Part shown: positions 1-11,776 of the stretch, piece after piece
Position numbering within the stretch: position 1 is the stretch's first letter
How the letters are laid out: every line of letters begins with the position of its first letter
Notes under the pieces: model-generated
The model's input: only the letters and a program-made list of their open reading frames with translations
Database searches by the model: none
What the model was told of the DNA's origin: nothing
Translations under genes and position numbers: made by a program
DNA from: Lolium rigidum
Lineage: Eukaryota; Streptophyta; Magnoliopsida; Poales; Poaceae
Reading direction: 5' to 3'
DNA length: 64,000 bases
Assembly (NCBI RefSeq): GCF_022539505.1
Contig: NC_061512.1
Span: 247,086,510-247,150,509, forward strand

Positions 1-47
1 CTGTGGGCTATCAATTTAGATGAAGGGGAAAAAAAATTGAAACTTAC

Positions 48-1024
48 GGTGACAAGCTCTGATATAGTTTGAGAATTCAGCCCAGCATCAATGAGCTCCT
101 CCTCTAGAGTCCTCTGAGTGAGCCCATACAGGCCCGACCACTTGAGCATCTCCTCAACGCTGTCGAACACAGGGCGGGACTCAAACCCATTGTAGTATAG
201 CAGAAATTTTTGCAACATTTCCTGCATAACAATGTGAGTATTTAATGCACTTCATCACGGTAGAGAATATAATCATCTGTTCATCTCAACGAAGAAAAGG
301 TAACGGAAAGCAAAGACGATTTATACGGCAATCATGCCCAGTCAAACTGTAAGTCAGATTATCTATTAGATGAACAGACAAATGGGAACTGCTTGCTGAG
401 ATATCAGGATGCCACTGCAGTTAGTGAACTGAGACCATGGTCTTGATGAAATCATACAAGAGCAAGAGAAAAGAAGAGAGGGCGAAAGCAAACCTGCACA
501 AAGCTGTCCATCTTGAGCAGCGAGAGGCCATAGCGCCTGAGCAGCACGAGCGAGTTGGCGAGGCCGTGCAGCCTGCGGCGCAGCCAGGAGCTTCCCGGCG
601 GCGGCGGCCGGAGGGTACTGAACACGAAGCGGCCGCCGTCCCAGATTCCGAGCCAGTCGTCGTCGCCGTCGTCCCTGGCGGAGAGGCCGAGGAGGGCGGC
701 GAAGCGTCGCACGTGGAGGTTGCGGGGGTGGATGATGGCGCCGCCGGCCTCGAAATCTTCGCCGCCGATGGTGACGGTGGCGAGGCGGCCGCCGACCTTT
801 CCCCGGCGCTCGAAGACGCGGAGCTGGGGGAGGGAGGTGGTGTAGTTGGTGAGGAAGAAGGCTGTGGAGGCGCCCGAGATGCCGCTGCCGACGATGCAGA
901 TGTCGTCGGCGGTGCCGGTGGCGGCGAGGAGGGAGGGTAGCAGGAGGAGGACGATGCGGAGGAGGAGGGACGGCATCGGGAAAGTCAACGCTTTGTGAAT
1001 CTTTTCTTCCGTATAAACCATCAT
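48..1024 (-). CDS. FCLY: Prenylcysteine oxidase / farnesylcysteine lyase, 5' part (exons 1-2; gene continues off the left edge)
   Basis: FAD-dependent enzyme that oxidatively cleaves the thioether of farnesylcysteine released from degraded prenylated proteins. Exon 1 runs 1024-494 and ends CAG|GTTTGC. Exon 2 runs 221-48 (acceptor TATGCAG, donor ACC|GTAAGT). Both junctions are phase 0 and exon 2 is exactly 58 codons. Seen: a hydrophobic leader (MPSLLLRIVLLLLPSLLAA), then the nucleotide-binding strand CIVGSGISGAS with GxGxxG, an ERRGKVGGRLAT segment as in FAD amine-oxidase folds, and FEAGGAIIHPRN typical of this family. Exon 2 carries ESRPVFDSVEEMLKWSGLYG. An in-frame ATG lies at 1024, but the leader begins at the ATG at 976, so the shorter start is equally plausible. 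The rest of the gene lies left of position 1. A truncated paralogue is at 18283-19224. Confidence 0.88.
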
Positions 1025-1307
1025 GAGAAACCATTTTCCTTTTCAAACATGATGGGAAAATTGCAGAAACTATACTCATAGCATCAATTCTGTTAATTGG
1101 GCTGCTAGATCTGATGGTTTAGAGCAGCTGGATACACGCTGAACACTATCCTATAGCAAAATCCACGTTCTAGAATCATCGGGTCACTGTAAGTCCCCGA
1201 AACTTAGTAATCCGAAATTTCTGTTATGTATACATATTTATGATCCTATAATCTGTATGTGGTGAACACATAATCGAACTGATACAAATTACATCATCCA
1301 TTATAAA
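1025..1307. other. FCLY 5' flank shared by both duplication units
   Basis: Non-coding. It matches 22200-22468 of unit 2 almost throughout, including the stretch with TTTAGAGCAGCTGGAT. Positions 1040-1048 (ttttcaaac) are the unoccupied site of the MULE inserted in unit 2. The stretch ends at the A (1307) where the Helitron-bounded insertion begins. Confidence 0.7.
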
Positions 1308-2431
1308 TCTATACCAATATAAAAAAGCACAGAGGGGGCAGAATCGATGGAACACGGCCATCAGATGGCCATCTAACGCTCCAAATCTCCACCATAATTA
1401 GCGCTAAAACAACCCAGACTGACAATTATCGCTAAAACAGCCGAGGCTGACAACTCCAGAACGCTAATCACCCGGCCCTAATCCCGTCGCCCGCTGCCCG
1501 TCGCCCGCCGCCCGTCGCTCGCCGCCTGCCGCCCGCCGCCCGTCGCCCGCCGCCCGCCGCACGTCCTGCCGCACGTCCCGTCGCCCGCCGCCCGTCGCCC
1601 GCGTCGTCCCTCACAAGCGCGGACGCAGCCGCACGTCTGCCACCGCCGTGCGCGAGCCCGCCCAGCTTCTCTACATCGCCGTCCGACATCACATCCCCTG
1701 CACTGCCGTCTTGCTGGCCGGCCAGAACCAACGCTGCAGACCTGCAGACTAATTGGACACTGCAAAATCAAGGTCTGATGCAATATTTCCCCCCACTAAC
1801 ATCCATTGTCTTCTTCACGTAGCTGGAACATCAGGGTCTAACAAAGAAATTTTGTTCTGGCTTTCGTTAGGTACAGAGCACATGGACAGAAATACATTGT
1901 TAGTTTCTTTTGTTTGGTTGGATATATGCATCCATTCACTTCTTCATGTATGTGCGGTATATACTATGCATATATCATTTTAGTGGTACACTGTAATATA
2001 AAGTTTTAGCAACTCAGGTTGTCCATAGATTTTAAACAAATAAATTATATGTATGAAAAGCTTGCATTGTATAATTGAAAAAGTGAAAATCATTGGCCTG
2101 AGGCTACTTTATTGCTCAAGGTGGTTCATTGTGGAGCTCCAGGATAAAATGTTTAAGGGGATAGGAAACCTGTTCATGAACTATGCTAGACGATTTACAT
2201 TATATTATGTATGGGAGTAATATAGGAATTTATAGAACTTTAGAGAAATCATGATTTTTTACGTTGTATAACTGAAAATCATTGGCTTTCCATGTTTCTG
2301 GATTGAGAAATCTTCATGCAATGTCTATTTGTGCATTAGAAATTAATATATGCATATCTTATGGGGCATGGTTATTAACTGGTCCATTAGAATCATGTTT
2401 TCTGATCACATTTACTTTCAATAGAAATAAA
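1308..2431 (+). repeat. Helitron 5' segment, copy 1 of a 1.1-kb direct repeat
   Basis: It begins with the Helitron terminus and the shared GCACAGAGGGGG. A simple-sequence stretch of repeated cgtcgcccgc units (about 1484-1615) follows, then an AT-rich part ending CAATAGAAATAAA. It is repeated at 7169-8268 with small indels. At 2431/2432 it is cut by another Helitron-like 5' end. The ORFs across the cgtcgcccgc stretch are compositional and are not called as genes. Confidence 0.75.
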
Positions 2432-2636
2432 TCTATACCAATATAAAAAGGCTTCTTTTACAGTACCTTTTACCACACCTGATGAGGGGAGAGGTATGAT
2501 TTAGCCAACGGTCAGGATTAAACGGCCCAACAGCCCAGCAAGACGTAGATAATAGAGAAAAAAACTAAAAGTAGCAGTTTTGACATCGGCCCAACAATTA
2601 ACCTAGCACGCGACCCCTATGTCACAACTCACAAAC

Positions 2637-2838
2637 GTCGACATCCCGTCATCCTCTGCGTGGAGCGCGACCGCCGCCGCCGCCGCCATCGACATCCTCA
2701 ACATCCCGTCGTCCTGCCTGAAGCGCGACCACTACCGCCGCCATCGACACCCGGTCCTCCTGCATCGAGGGCGATCGCTGCCGCCGCCATCGACTCCCCG
2801 TAGTCCTGCATCAAGGGCGACCACCGCCGCAGCGGATC
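2637..2838 (+). repeat. Degenerate tandem repeat, GC-rich, unit about 55-66 bp
   Basis: Several diverged copies of a unit built on atcgacatcccgtcgtcctg followed by gaagcgcgaccaccgccgcc (2637, 2695, 2738 and 2788 regions). It produces long ORFs on both strands, which is a composition effect rather than evidence of a gene. Confidence 0.55.
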
Positions 2839-4852
2839 GGCCCGGTCCTGCTGCCAACGGAAAAATAGGCACGGTGTTACTTGTCTGGCTTGCCACTTGG
2901 TGCATCTGGAAGGCTTGAATGCCATGGCCAGCATCCGCAGATACACTGAACACCATATTGTGGATGCAGGGCGACAAGGCTGCAACTTGTTTTGTCCATA
3001 TCGGTATTCAAGCCATGAGTATGTTGTTCATGTGCTGTGGGTATTGGCCTATTCCTAGGTTTGTAACTAGTCCCTTCATTGCATCTTTTAGACAGAATAG
3101 TACAAAAATGACCTGCAAAGATATGAAATCGTTGAGTCAAATCACCATAGGACCAAATTGCCGGAATTCAGTAACTAGTCCTGGCTAGGCAGTAGGCATA
3201 GAATGGGTGGAGTTGGCTACAGTGCTATTGTTACAGGAAATAAGAAGACTCTGAAGAGTTACAAAGTTAGGTTCCCAGTACCCATGATTTATGAGGCAAA
3301 TAGTAAAAATTGAAGTATGTTCACGCTAACCTAGTATAAGATAGTATTAGACATCCGTTGCATTTGGTCATGGGCCAGCTGAATGGTGCAGATATATTTT
3401 GGAGGTCAGCCCTATCGTGCGTGGCCGGCGAGCGACACCACCAGTAGGTCGACGATGCCACAACATCAACAGAGGCCAGAACCAATCTCGCCGGCAGGTA
3501 CATTGAGTTGCATAAGAAATTCCTTCATCTTTCTGGTGGTATTAATAGGATCTTTGAACTCTAGGAGCTTCTACAGGCATCTCAAAGCCCCAGTAAGTTT
3601 CAGTTCACCGTGAACTTTAGTTCCAGTGAGATGTTAAGTCATTGATCTAATTTAGTACCAACCTATTGTATAGGCACAGCATATGTCTGAGTGAGAAAGT
3701 TATGTCAATTATATATATACAATGATAGTAACATATCAACAAGGATAGCTGTTATTTTGGTCAACCATTGTGAAATCTGCCACAAGCCTTGAACTGAAAT
3801 TATGGAAACTAACTGCTCATATGATAAATTTCATTTGAGTATGTTCGATTTAGACACTCTAGTAGAGACCATTGTGCAGTTGAGAGCAGCGAAAGACAGT
3901 CAGGACAACCGAAAGAACAGTCTGCCCGTAAGAGTTAACCTTATATTTGGAAACTTTGTCTAACTATGTTAAGTCCTTATTGTAGATTTGGATATAAGAT
4001 ATCAGTGATTGGAGGAAAAATTAAAATTCACTGTGTGTATGCCTGGAATTCCTCTAGACACTCTGAATTAAAATTTACGGTATGTATGCCTGGCATGCAA
4101 TTTCTTTTGCTAGTGCAGCACTATTGGTTTCCGTAAGAATTATGTGCATCAGTGTTGTTGGGTTTCGTTTAGTCCATGATTTGGTCAATGATAATGAGAG
4201 AGTTAAGATGCTGATGTATGGATGCTAATATATTAACTCCTATTTATTCAGGTACATTGACTGTACGGATGCTGCTCCTCAGGGGATTCTTGATCTCTGC
4301 TTATGCATTTGATAGCTGCTCCTTCTTGATCATGGATGTGTTAAGTTGATTCAAACGGCACACATGTTCATGGCCACAGTTAATTTGCAAGATCAAAACA
4401 AATGTTTTCTTGCTGCTTTGAGTAGAAGCCCGTAGTTAATCTGCAACAAAAAACTCAGTATTGCTGGTGTTTTTCTTTCTCCGTTCCATGTACCCCTTGA
4501 ATGAAATGAAATGATGGCTTAGTAAAAGGTCTTGAGAAAGAGTGCATCAATTAAAATTTATAGGGAATATAATACTTTTTCTTATTGTACACAAAGTGTT
4601 GTCAGATCTGGTAGTTTTTACATATGCAATGTGAATGCTCTTGTCTATCTGCAAAATCTGGAGGCGGAAATGGACTGACCGGCTTTGACGCTACTGGGAA
4701 AGATCGCACTTGTGGGGTTCGGGGTCTAGGTGAGGGTGGTGGACTGGTGGTACCAGAATTTGGGTGCTTGAAAATGCTACGGAAGAGCGATACATATGTA
4801 GTCGATAGTCAGGTATGTTTTGCACGGACATGGTATCCGTCTCTCTGGATGA

Positions 4853-5050
4853 GCCGACAGAGCCCATTGTTGGCTAAGGAAAATATGGCATGGAGGAGCT
4901 GAAATTGTACCACCTTTGTTAGGTCGCTTGACCCATTTTAGAAACCAAAATTGTTTTGATCCTTGTGATCTGTACCATGGACACAAAAACGGCTGTCTTG
5001 GTCCTGTTGATCCATTTGAGCTGGACCACAGACACAACAACAATATGTAG
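4853..5050 (+). pseudogene. Exon-like 65-codon open frame without ATG, candidate captured fragment
   Basis: The frame is open from 4853 to the TAG at 5048-5050. It encodes a non-repetitive, protein-like stretch including GAEIVPPLLGRLTHFRNQ and NGCLGPVDPFELDHRH. It has no start codon, and flanking frames are closed, so it looks like one exon of a longer gene. I do not recognise the family. Its place inside a candidate Helitron fits exon capture. Confidence 0.3.
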
Positions 5051-5344
5051 ATGGTGAGTTTCAGTGTGCAACTGAACTATTTCAAAAATAGGATAAATGA
5101 TATCCAAATTGTATTACTCATCTGGTCGGATTTAATCGATGCAACGTTTGTGCCTAACCTAGGCTAATTAGTATACACGCTCGCGTCAGACTGGAGGGAG
5201 TATTAAATAACAAGATCTCTGTATCAAACGGAATGAAAAATTGAAGTAAACAATACTAGTACCAAACTTGATAAAAACAGCTAGTCTAAAACATGACAAA
5301 TTCAAGTAAACACCGGAGAAAAGCTGATCATAGCAACTTCTAAT

Positions 5345-5676
5345 CACGCCTCGCCATGAAATCCAGGTCCTGTGCCGTCAATCTTGCTGCGCCAGGTCTT
5401 AAACTTGTGCTTGCAGCTCAGGTCTTCGTCATCGTCAGGGTAGAGATGCTCACAGCAGGCGTACTTTGAATTAATCAAAGCCATGAAATCCAGGTCCTGT
5501 GCCGTCAATCTTGCTGCGCCAGGTCTTAAACTTGTACAATGCAGTACGATGATGCTTACAGAGACTAATAATAAAAGAAAACAGAAACAGAGCTGATGGA
5601 AGCAAGCATGAATTACTATGATTTTCTTGCTACTGGTGATCAAAGCCACCAAAGAGGCCTGGCAAAAATTTATCAT
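5345..5676 (-). pseudogene. Gene-fragment candidate containing a 54-bp direct repeat
   Basis: Positions 5355-5408 and 5482-5535 are the same 54 bp (begins catgaaatccaggtcctgtg), 127 bp apart. On the minus strand the repeat reads HKFKTWRSKIDGTGPGFHG in one frame. An acidic segment, CEHLYPDDDEDLSC, precedes it. This looks like part of a coding exon that was partly duplicated. Family not recognised; no intact gene. Confidence 0.3.
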
Positions 5677-6239
5677 GGAAACATTCTTTTTAAATTAAAC
5701 TTGCTCAGTGGATTTTAAACTGATTTTTCAAGAAAGAACAAGACATAAGGCTTACTATACTATTTGTATTATTAAAAAAGTGCAAGCCATAAGCTTCATT
5801 ACAACTTTATAAGCATTGCAATCTTTATTTTGCTCATCAACTTGAATATTACTTATGCACACAATATCACTTTTGTTGTATTTGAGAATTATGATGAACA
5901 TACAAGTAGCCTAACTACACTTTTGTTAACACATGGAAGGGTTCAGATCTACCATACTACAGAAGAAAAGAAATGGATGCAACAAACTTGTAAATTGTTA
6001 AAACATATTCTAGAGTGCAAGAATGATGTATGGCACCTCTTTTCCATGTTTTGTCAGCCAAACGGCAAAATGTGTTGTATTAGCATAACTACTCACACTT
6101 TATCTCCTCATTTCTTTGGCATTGTAAACTTTTATGCATCAAGCAAATTGTTGTTTCCACCAAAAATGATACAATGGTGTAGTAAAACTACCAATACCAA
6201 TACTCTATACTGCAATTTCAGTATTCATTTCAGAATGTG

Positions 6240-6950
6240 GTACACAAACCTTACAGGGAGCATGTCGCTGTCTTGTTCAGAGCGCTGGCACTCGCACAGT
6301 GACCCAATGTTGGCCACCAGGCAGTCGCCCAGAGCCCAGGCACACCTTCCCGGCACCCGCACGAGCTCCGGCCACCTGGTTGTTGTGGCCACCTCGCCGC
6401 TGAACCCCTATGCGACGAGAACTACACGCCGAACCCCGTCTTGTCGCTAGGGACGAATTCCTGTCCAGCTCGCAGTCCACCACGGTCTGGATGCCGAGGA
6501 CGACCACCGCGAAGGACCAACGCGGGAGAAGACGACGCGCAGGCGACGCCTCACATCGTCGGCCTCCTCCAATCTCATGCAGCACCGCCGAGCCGGCACG
6601 GGCGCCGCGACGCGATGACCGCCACGCAACGCACCCGAACCACTGTGAATATCTCGGGCTTCTTCGCGTGCGAAGAGGGCGGCGAGCACCATCTTCAATC
6701 AGCGGTGAGGCCCAGGGCGCCGCGGCCGGGAAGAGGGCGCCGGTGTTGCGCTTCCCCAGAATCGACCGCCTTGGCGACCGAGAATGTCGTCGCCGGCCAA
6801 GGGAGCGCGGCCAGGACATGTACGGGAAGGGGCGGCGGAGGGGAGGAGGTGGATATCTCGCAAGGACGCCGGCGTCGGACTTGTGGATTGCCGGCCGCAC
6901 CCAACCCAGCGAGTTCCCTGATTTTTTTTTTTGAGTGGAAGCGAGTTCCC
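6240..6950. other. GC-rich block inside the Helitron region, coding status unclear
   Basis: The base composition shifts abruptly from AT-rich to strongly GC-rich, with overlapping ORFs of up to 231 codons on both strands. Products are rich in R, P, S and A, and no domain is recognisable. It resembles the 5' exon or CpG-rich promoter of a captured cereal gene. No single frame is preferred. Confidence 0.3.
6923..6940 (-). mobile_element. Minimal poly-A retroposon remnant flanked by a 14-bp target duplication
   Basis: The sequence gcgagttccctgat occurs at 6909-6922 and again at 6941-6954. Between them lie only a T-run and gagtggaa. Read on the minus strand this is ttccactc plus poly-A: the extreme 3' tail of a LINE- or SINE-type insertion, truncated almost to nothing. 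Confidence 0.6.
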
Positions 6951-7168
6951 TGATGAACGAGGATATCCACACATGTGTCGGGCTGTCAATTGGGTCGTGG
7001 GCGTCTACTGGGCTGGGCCCAGATAGGGCCTCTTTCTAGTTTGCTGCGAAATTTGGCATCGGTATGATACATACCTCTCACGTTTTTGACAGAAGTATGA
7101 AATCTTTTGAGCCTTTGGATGGACGGAAATTGAGGGCTATTATTCATTTGGGGGTACCATAAAAGAAC

Positions 7169-8268
7169 TCTATAAAAAAGCACAGAGGGGGATGGAACAT
7201 GGCCATCAGATGGCCATCTAACGCTCCAAATCTCCACCATAATTAGCGCTAAAACATCCCAGGCCGACAATTATCGCTAAAACAGCCGAGGCTGACAACT
7301 CCAGAACGCTAATCACCCGGCCCTAATCCCGTCGCCCGCCGCCCGTCGCCCGCCGCCCGTCGCTCGCCGCCTGCCACCCGCCGCCCGCCGCACGTCCTGC
7401 CGCACGTCCCATCGCCCGCCGCCCGTCGCCCGCGTCGTCCCTCACAAGCGCGAACGCAGCCGCACGTCTGCCACCGCCGTGCGCGAGCCCGCCCGGCTTC
7501 TCTACATCGCTGTCCGACATCACATCCCCTGCACTGCCGTCTTGCTGGCCGGCCAGAACCAACGCTGCAGACCTGCAGACTAATTGGACACTGCAAAATC
7601 AAGGTCTGATGCAATATTTCCCCTTCGTTCACTAACATCCATTGTCTTCTTCACGTAGCTGGAACATCAGGGACTAACGAAGAAATTTGTTCTGGCTTTC
7701 GTTAGGTACAGAGCACATGGACAGAAATACATTGTTAGTTTCTTTTGTTTGGTTGGATATATGCATCCATTCACTTCTTCATGTATGTGCGGTATATACT
7801 ATGCATATATCATTTTAGTGGTACACCTGTAATATAAAGTTTTAGCAACTCGAGGTTGTCCATAGATTTCAAACAAATAAATTATATGTATGAAAAGCTT
7901 GCATTGTATAACTGAAAAAGTGAAAATCATTGGCCTGAGGCTACTTTATTGCTCAAGGTGGTTCATTGTGGAGCTCCAGGATAAAATGTTTAAGGGGATA
8001 GGAAACCTGTTCATGAACTATGCTAGACGATTTACATTATATTGTGTATGGGAGTAATATAGGAATTTATAGAACTTTAGAGAAATCATGATTTTTTAGT
8101 TCTATAACTGAAAATCATTGGCTTTCCATGTTCCTGGATTGAGAAATCTTCTTGCAATGTCTATTTGTGCATTAGAAATTAATATATGCATATCTTATGG
8201 GGCATGGTTATTAACTGGTCCATTAGAGTCATGTTTTCTGATCACATTTACTTTCAATAGAAATAAAT
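7169..8268 (+). repeat. Helitron 5' segment, copy 2 of the 1.1-kb direct repeat
   Basis: From TCTATAAAAAAGCACAG onward this matches 1308-2431 in order: the agcgctaaaac block, the cgtcgcccgc repeats, then the AT-rich part with the same ttaagggg and ttactttcaatag stretches. Its first bases have lost about 6 nt of the canonical terminus. Unlike copy 1 it runs on uninterrupted into ttaggaaaattgtag and eventually to the 3' hairpin at 11777-11805. The segment 7169-11805 could therefore be a full Helitron of the same family. Confidence 0.7.
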
Positions 8269-9370
8269 TAGGAAAATTGTAGTCATGATGCCTGACGTAT
8301 ATCTACTTTCCCTCATGATGTCAGGCATATATCTGGTCCGACATGAGAAACCATTACTTTTATTATCTGTTTTGTAAGTCTTTCTATAATAGTTTTTCTT
8401 TCACCAAAAAAATATGGATTACAAAATAGATGTTTATATACAGAAAGACATACATCAAGGGGTCTTCTAACGTTGAGGAGCAAAGTTAGTGAAAATAGTG
8501 TGGTAAAGTCAGAGCACAGTAGCAATGAGTATCATATTTTGTGATGCAATTAAGTACTGTACATGATTACTGTAGCTACAAAAGTTTGAACGAAATTTTA
8601 TTACACCTTAATTTTATTTGTATGTAGTTAATCTCAATGCATAATATAAATTTGTATTATGTAGAATAATTTAAGTTGTTTTAATCCAAAATCATACAAT
8701 TAGGAAGAAGAGAAGTCAGACTACTGTAGCTTACCTAACTTTGTAGCTCAACGTTAGAGGATCCCGTCCCAGGGTCACACATGCCTGTAACCGACCACTC
8801 TGATACATACATCAAGGATCTTTTAGTTATCTTTTTTTTTCCTTATTACTAATGTGGTTAATCAAGTGCGAATTAACTTGGATTCCCTGGTTTATGCATG
8901 AGATTTTGGATCAGGACCATATGTAAAATAGGCATATTTGGACAATCTTGTAACATATCATAGTTCTAGGATCCTACTATGTAACTTGATGTTCATAGCC
9001 ACTCCAAAATTGCCAGTCTCAATTTTTTTGCAGTGCTTTATGCTTATAGTTACATTTTTAAGGATTGCTAATTTTGTGCTAATTTTATAAATATCCCTGG
9101 TTAGAGCAATTAAACATCGTGATATAGCTTTTAGTTTTCTACTATCGGTTCCCTCCCTACAACTTTTCAGCTAAAATGAAAATTACCATAATTGTTTCAC
9201 AAGAAAATGAAGTTTTCTTGAACGGTGTTATCTATCGACATTACTCGTTTCCTTATCTCAGAACAAATTTAGTGATTCTCTATCCAGCATCATATTCTGC
9301 AATTATTTTCACCGAAACATTGCAACCAATATTGCTCAGTTATAACATGTGTAATATTTTATGGTCTTCT
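8269..9370. other. AT-rich Helitron interior, no gene seen
   Basis: Low-GC sequence with only short, unrelated ORFs. No inverted repeats, RNA genes or recognisable coding segments were found. Confidence 0.5.
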
Positions 9371-11400
9371 AACTTTGCAGGGAAGAGGTATTCTATAATA
9401 TCAATTACATTTACGAAAAGTGTAAGCCAACAGTACACATGTCAGCATCAAAGCGCACCCGTTTTCAAGATATCACCAACGGCCAGAATCAAGGTGATTA
9501 ACAATGACTGATGCTTTCAACTCTCTTATTATTATTTCGACATATAGTAAATTGGTTCATGACTGCAGATCCTAAAGAGGCCAAAAGGCAGAGAAACCGA
9601 GAGTATTATGCAAAAAAATAAAGATGAAATTGCAAAACGCCGGTGCCAAGCACGAGAACTTAAAAAACAAGTTCCTTTAACGGATGCAAACAAAAACGAG
9701 AACACAGTATGTCATACACCAGATCCTCCACAATCCGGAGTCAGCCAGCTGCAATACAAAACACCAGGTCATATGTTCTTTACTCACGCATATATGTGGC
9801 ATATTTTTTGAATGCAAATACTTAATTATCATCTACAATGAATTTTGTAGACATGACTCCACTTGTTCAACATACCTATGCATCTCAATGCCCGGATCCG
9901 GAACCATCACAATTCTATGCAGACGGTTCACCAAACCATATACCTGGTAATATAATCTTTCATGCCATTTTTTGCATTTTTGAACGTAATCTTCAAAATC
10001 TTCTAACAATGTTTGATGTTCACATGTTTTGAAGCTGTTCTGGGCTGCAGTAATGCTTCTCTTGATCAATCGTCAACATCTACCTTGCAATATGATGGCT
10101 GTGACTCGGGTACTGTCCTATCAAACACACATCGAGGTAAAAAAAAAACTAAAGTGCTAAAAGTTGGTACGCTAAATTGTCTGACGAGAAAAAAGCTGAC
10201 TATATACAGAGGCAGCGGTTAGCTCGCCATCGAAAGAATGCTGCAACTCGGACTGCTCTTAATCATGCAGAAGTATCTCCGATGCAAATTACCCCATTGA
10301 GCACCGTAACCATGCATGACACTTAGAAACGAAGCTTGGTCGTTCCCCTTCCCCCGCTACAGTAGGGAGGGGCGATTTTCTGAATCCTCACCGGAGATCC
10401 ACCTCGCTCGCCGTCGGGTCGTCGATTCCTCCTCCTCCGGCGGCCGCCCCGGCGGCGGGAGGGCGGGGAATCGTCGATCCATGGCTTGTACATAGTGTAG
10501 GGTTCTCTAGGTGGCCTGCCGGCGGTGCTGTGAAGGTGGTGGTGCGGTCGGCGTGGCGTTTTGAGATGGAGCTCGTCCTCTTCGACGGCGGTGCTCTTCG
10601 GAGCTCGCGGTGGAGCTCTCGTCTTCCCGAGCTCACGGATCCGCGGATCCGTCGAGTTTGTCAAGCCCTCACCGGCGGCGGCGTGGCGGTCGAGCCGGAG
10701 TTCCAAGAATAAGGAGAAGGAGGTTATGAGGAGTCCGGCGATGGAGGTGGGGTGCGGCGGTGTAAGTTCTCAGGAGCTGGCGACCGGCGACTTCCCGTCC
10801 GCGGAGGGGCTGCACCTGATCCAAGCCATCAAGGGGTGCAGCGGCGGCGGCGCGCCACCGGCGGCATCGAGCTCGTCTTCTTCATCGGGATCCAGGGGTC
10901 TTCTTTGTATTTCTGGCTTTGTTTCTGGGTCTTTCTGTAAGAACTGGACTTTAATATAATTTCCTTTTCTGCGCAAAAAAAAAAAAAACCATGCATGACA
11001 CTTGCAAATGGTATATAAAACTCTATTCAGAAAATTTTGCAAAATATACATAGCGTAACTGCGAGCTTCATTTCATCTGTATCATCCTATTTTCTACTTC
11101 GGTTTGCAGGGATACTGCCAAGCAATGCAGCGACTCAAGAATGCTTGACGGAGATCATAGTGATTGGCTACACAGTAATTTGACTTTCATCTCTCATGTG
11201 AAATCTGGACAAGATCTGCAAAATGGATCCACATCTGCAGGAGGACATGGACAATAGAGCTTCGCTGAAAAAAGTGAATATTGCAACAAGAAATGACAGC
11301 GTGATTCTTCTGATCAGAAACGACAACGTGAAAGGGATCGGTACTCATCAATGACAGATGGTGAGAAGGAAATATGCTTGCGCAAAAAAGGGAGTATAAG
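9371..11400 (+). pseudogene. Remnant of a multi-exon Helitron-type gene, N-terminal part
   Basis: Short basic, exon-like segments lie in the plus strand between intron-like AT-rich DNA. One (9608-9770) reads MQKNKDEIAKRRCQARELKK. Others are around 9850-9943 (TPLVQHTYASQCPDPEPSQF), 10030-10135 and 10205-10320 (RQRLARHRKNAATRTALN). After the retroposon at 10325-10987, another near 11320-11395 carries RERDRYSSMTDGEKE. Arg/Lys-rich RxRYxxMT repeats precede the Rep/helicase part in many plant Helitron proteins (family knowledge). Here the catalytic parts are absent and frames are interrupted, so this is a relic. Assignment to Helitron rather than host is an inference from location. Confidence 0.45.
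10325..10987 (+). mobile_element. Non-autonomous poly-A retroposon (663 bp) with 16-bp target duplication
   Basis: accatgcatgacactt occurs at 10309-10324 and at 10988-11003. Between them is a GC-rich body ending in ctttaatataatttcctttt, ctgcgc and a poly-A run. The structure (A tail, long variable target duplication) is diagnostic of LINE-mediated retroposition. Its 3' half resembles the element at 12821-13131, including the shared gacttcccgtc and gggatccag segments. ORFs inside (up to 132 codons) run on both strands and are not supported as genes. Confidence 0.8.
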
Positions 11401-11776
11401 AAATTAGTCCGGGAAATTTTTTCCCCCTTGATCACCTCACATTGCACACCTGACATGCAAGCACAACCATGTAAAACTAACCCAACAGGTACTGCTGGCC
11501 ACATGCATATAGTGTATTAATAGCATGACATATACTGAATTTTTCTTATATTTATCATACAACCTACTCATTTGCCTATTGTACGAAACTTCCCGAAATT
11601 TTGCATCTATGGACACATGTACTCAGTTTGTTGAAACTTACGCCTGCTTCATGTTCATAACTTCACATAGCACGGGTTAATCTTGGTAGTTGTTCTGAGA
11701 ATGGACTGCATCTAGTACTTTGATGGATTCCTTCCAATAAAGCATTACACGTGATGATATTTATCACCTAAGATTA

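Larger units (their letters stand above)
2432..7039 (+). mobile_element. Candidate nested Helitron carrying gene-like fragments
   Basis: TCTATACCAATATAAAAA starts at 2432 after host A 2431, a second copy of the Helitron 5' terminus. A possible 3' end is the 6-bp hairpin CTGGGC-TGG-GCCCAG (7008-7022), followed 13 nt later by CTAG|T (7036-7040). The interior has GC-rich, exon-like patches (4853-5050, 5345-5676, 6240-6950) in AT-rich DNA, as expected of a Helitron that captured host fragments. Weakness: the sequence after 7040 does not obviously resume copy 1 of the repeat, so the 3' limit is a guess. Confidence 0.4.

Noticed and set aside
366..1079. Long ORFs on both strands across FCLY exon 1 (237 codons minus, 167 codons plus)
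   Set aside because: Shadow frames of a GC-rich exon. The frame with GxGxxG and splice sites matching the paralogue is the real one.
1468..1783. Arg/Ala/Gly-rich ORFs in the Helitron repeat
   Set aside because: They are translations of the cgtcgcccgc simple repeat and appear in every frame. The second copy at 7309-7638 differs by indels that are not multiples of three.
2698..2985. ORFs over the GC-rich tandem repeat
   Set aside because: Produced by the repeat unit; no domain, and frames exist on both strands.
5180..5205. gactggagggagta, which resembles half of a Stowaway MITE end
   Set aside because: No partner inverted end or TA target duplication was found nearby.
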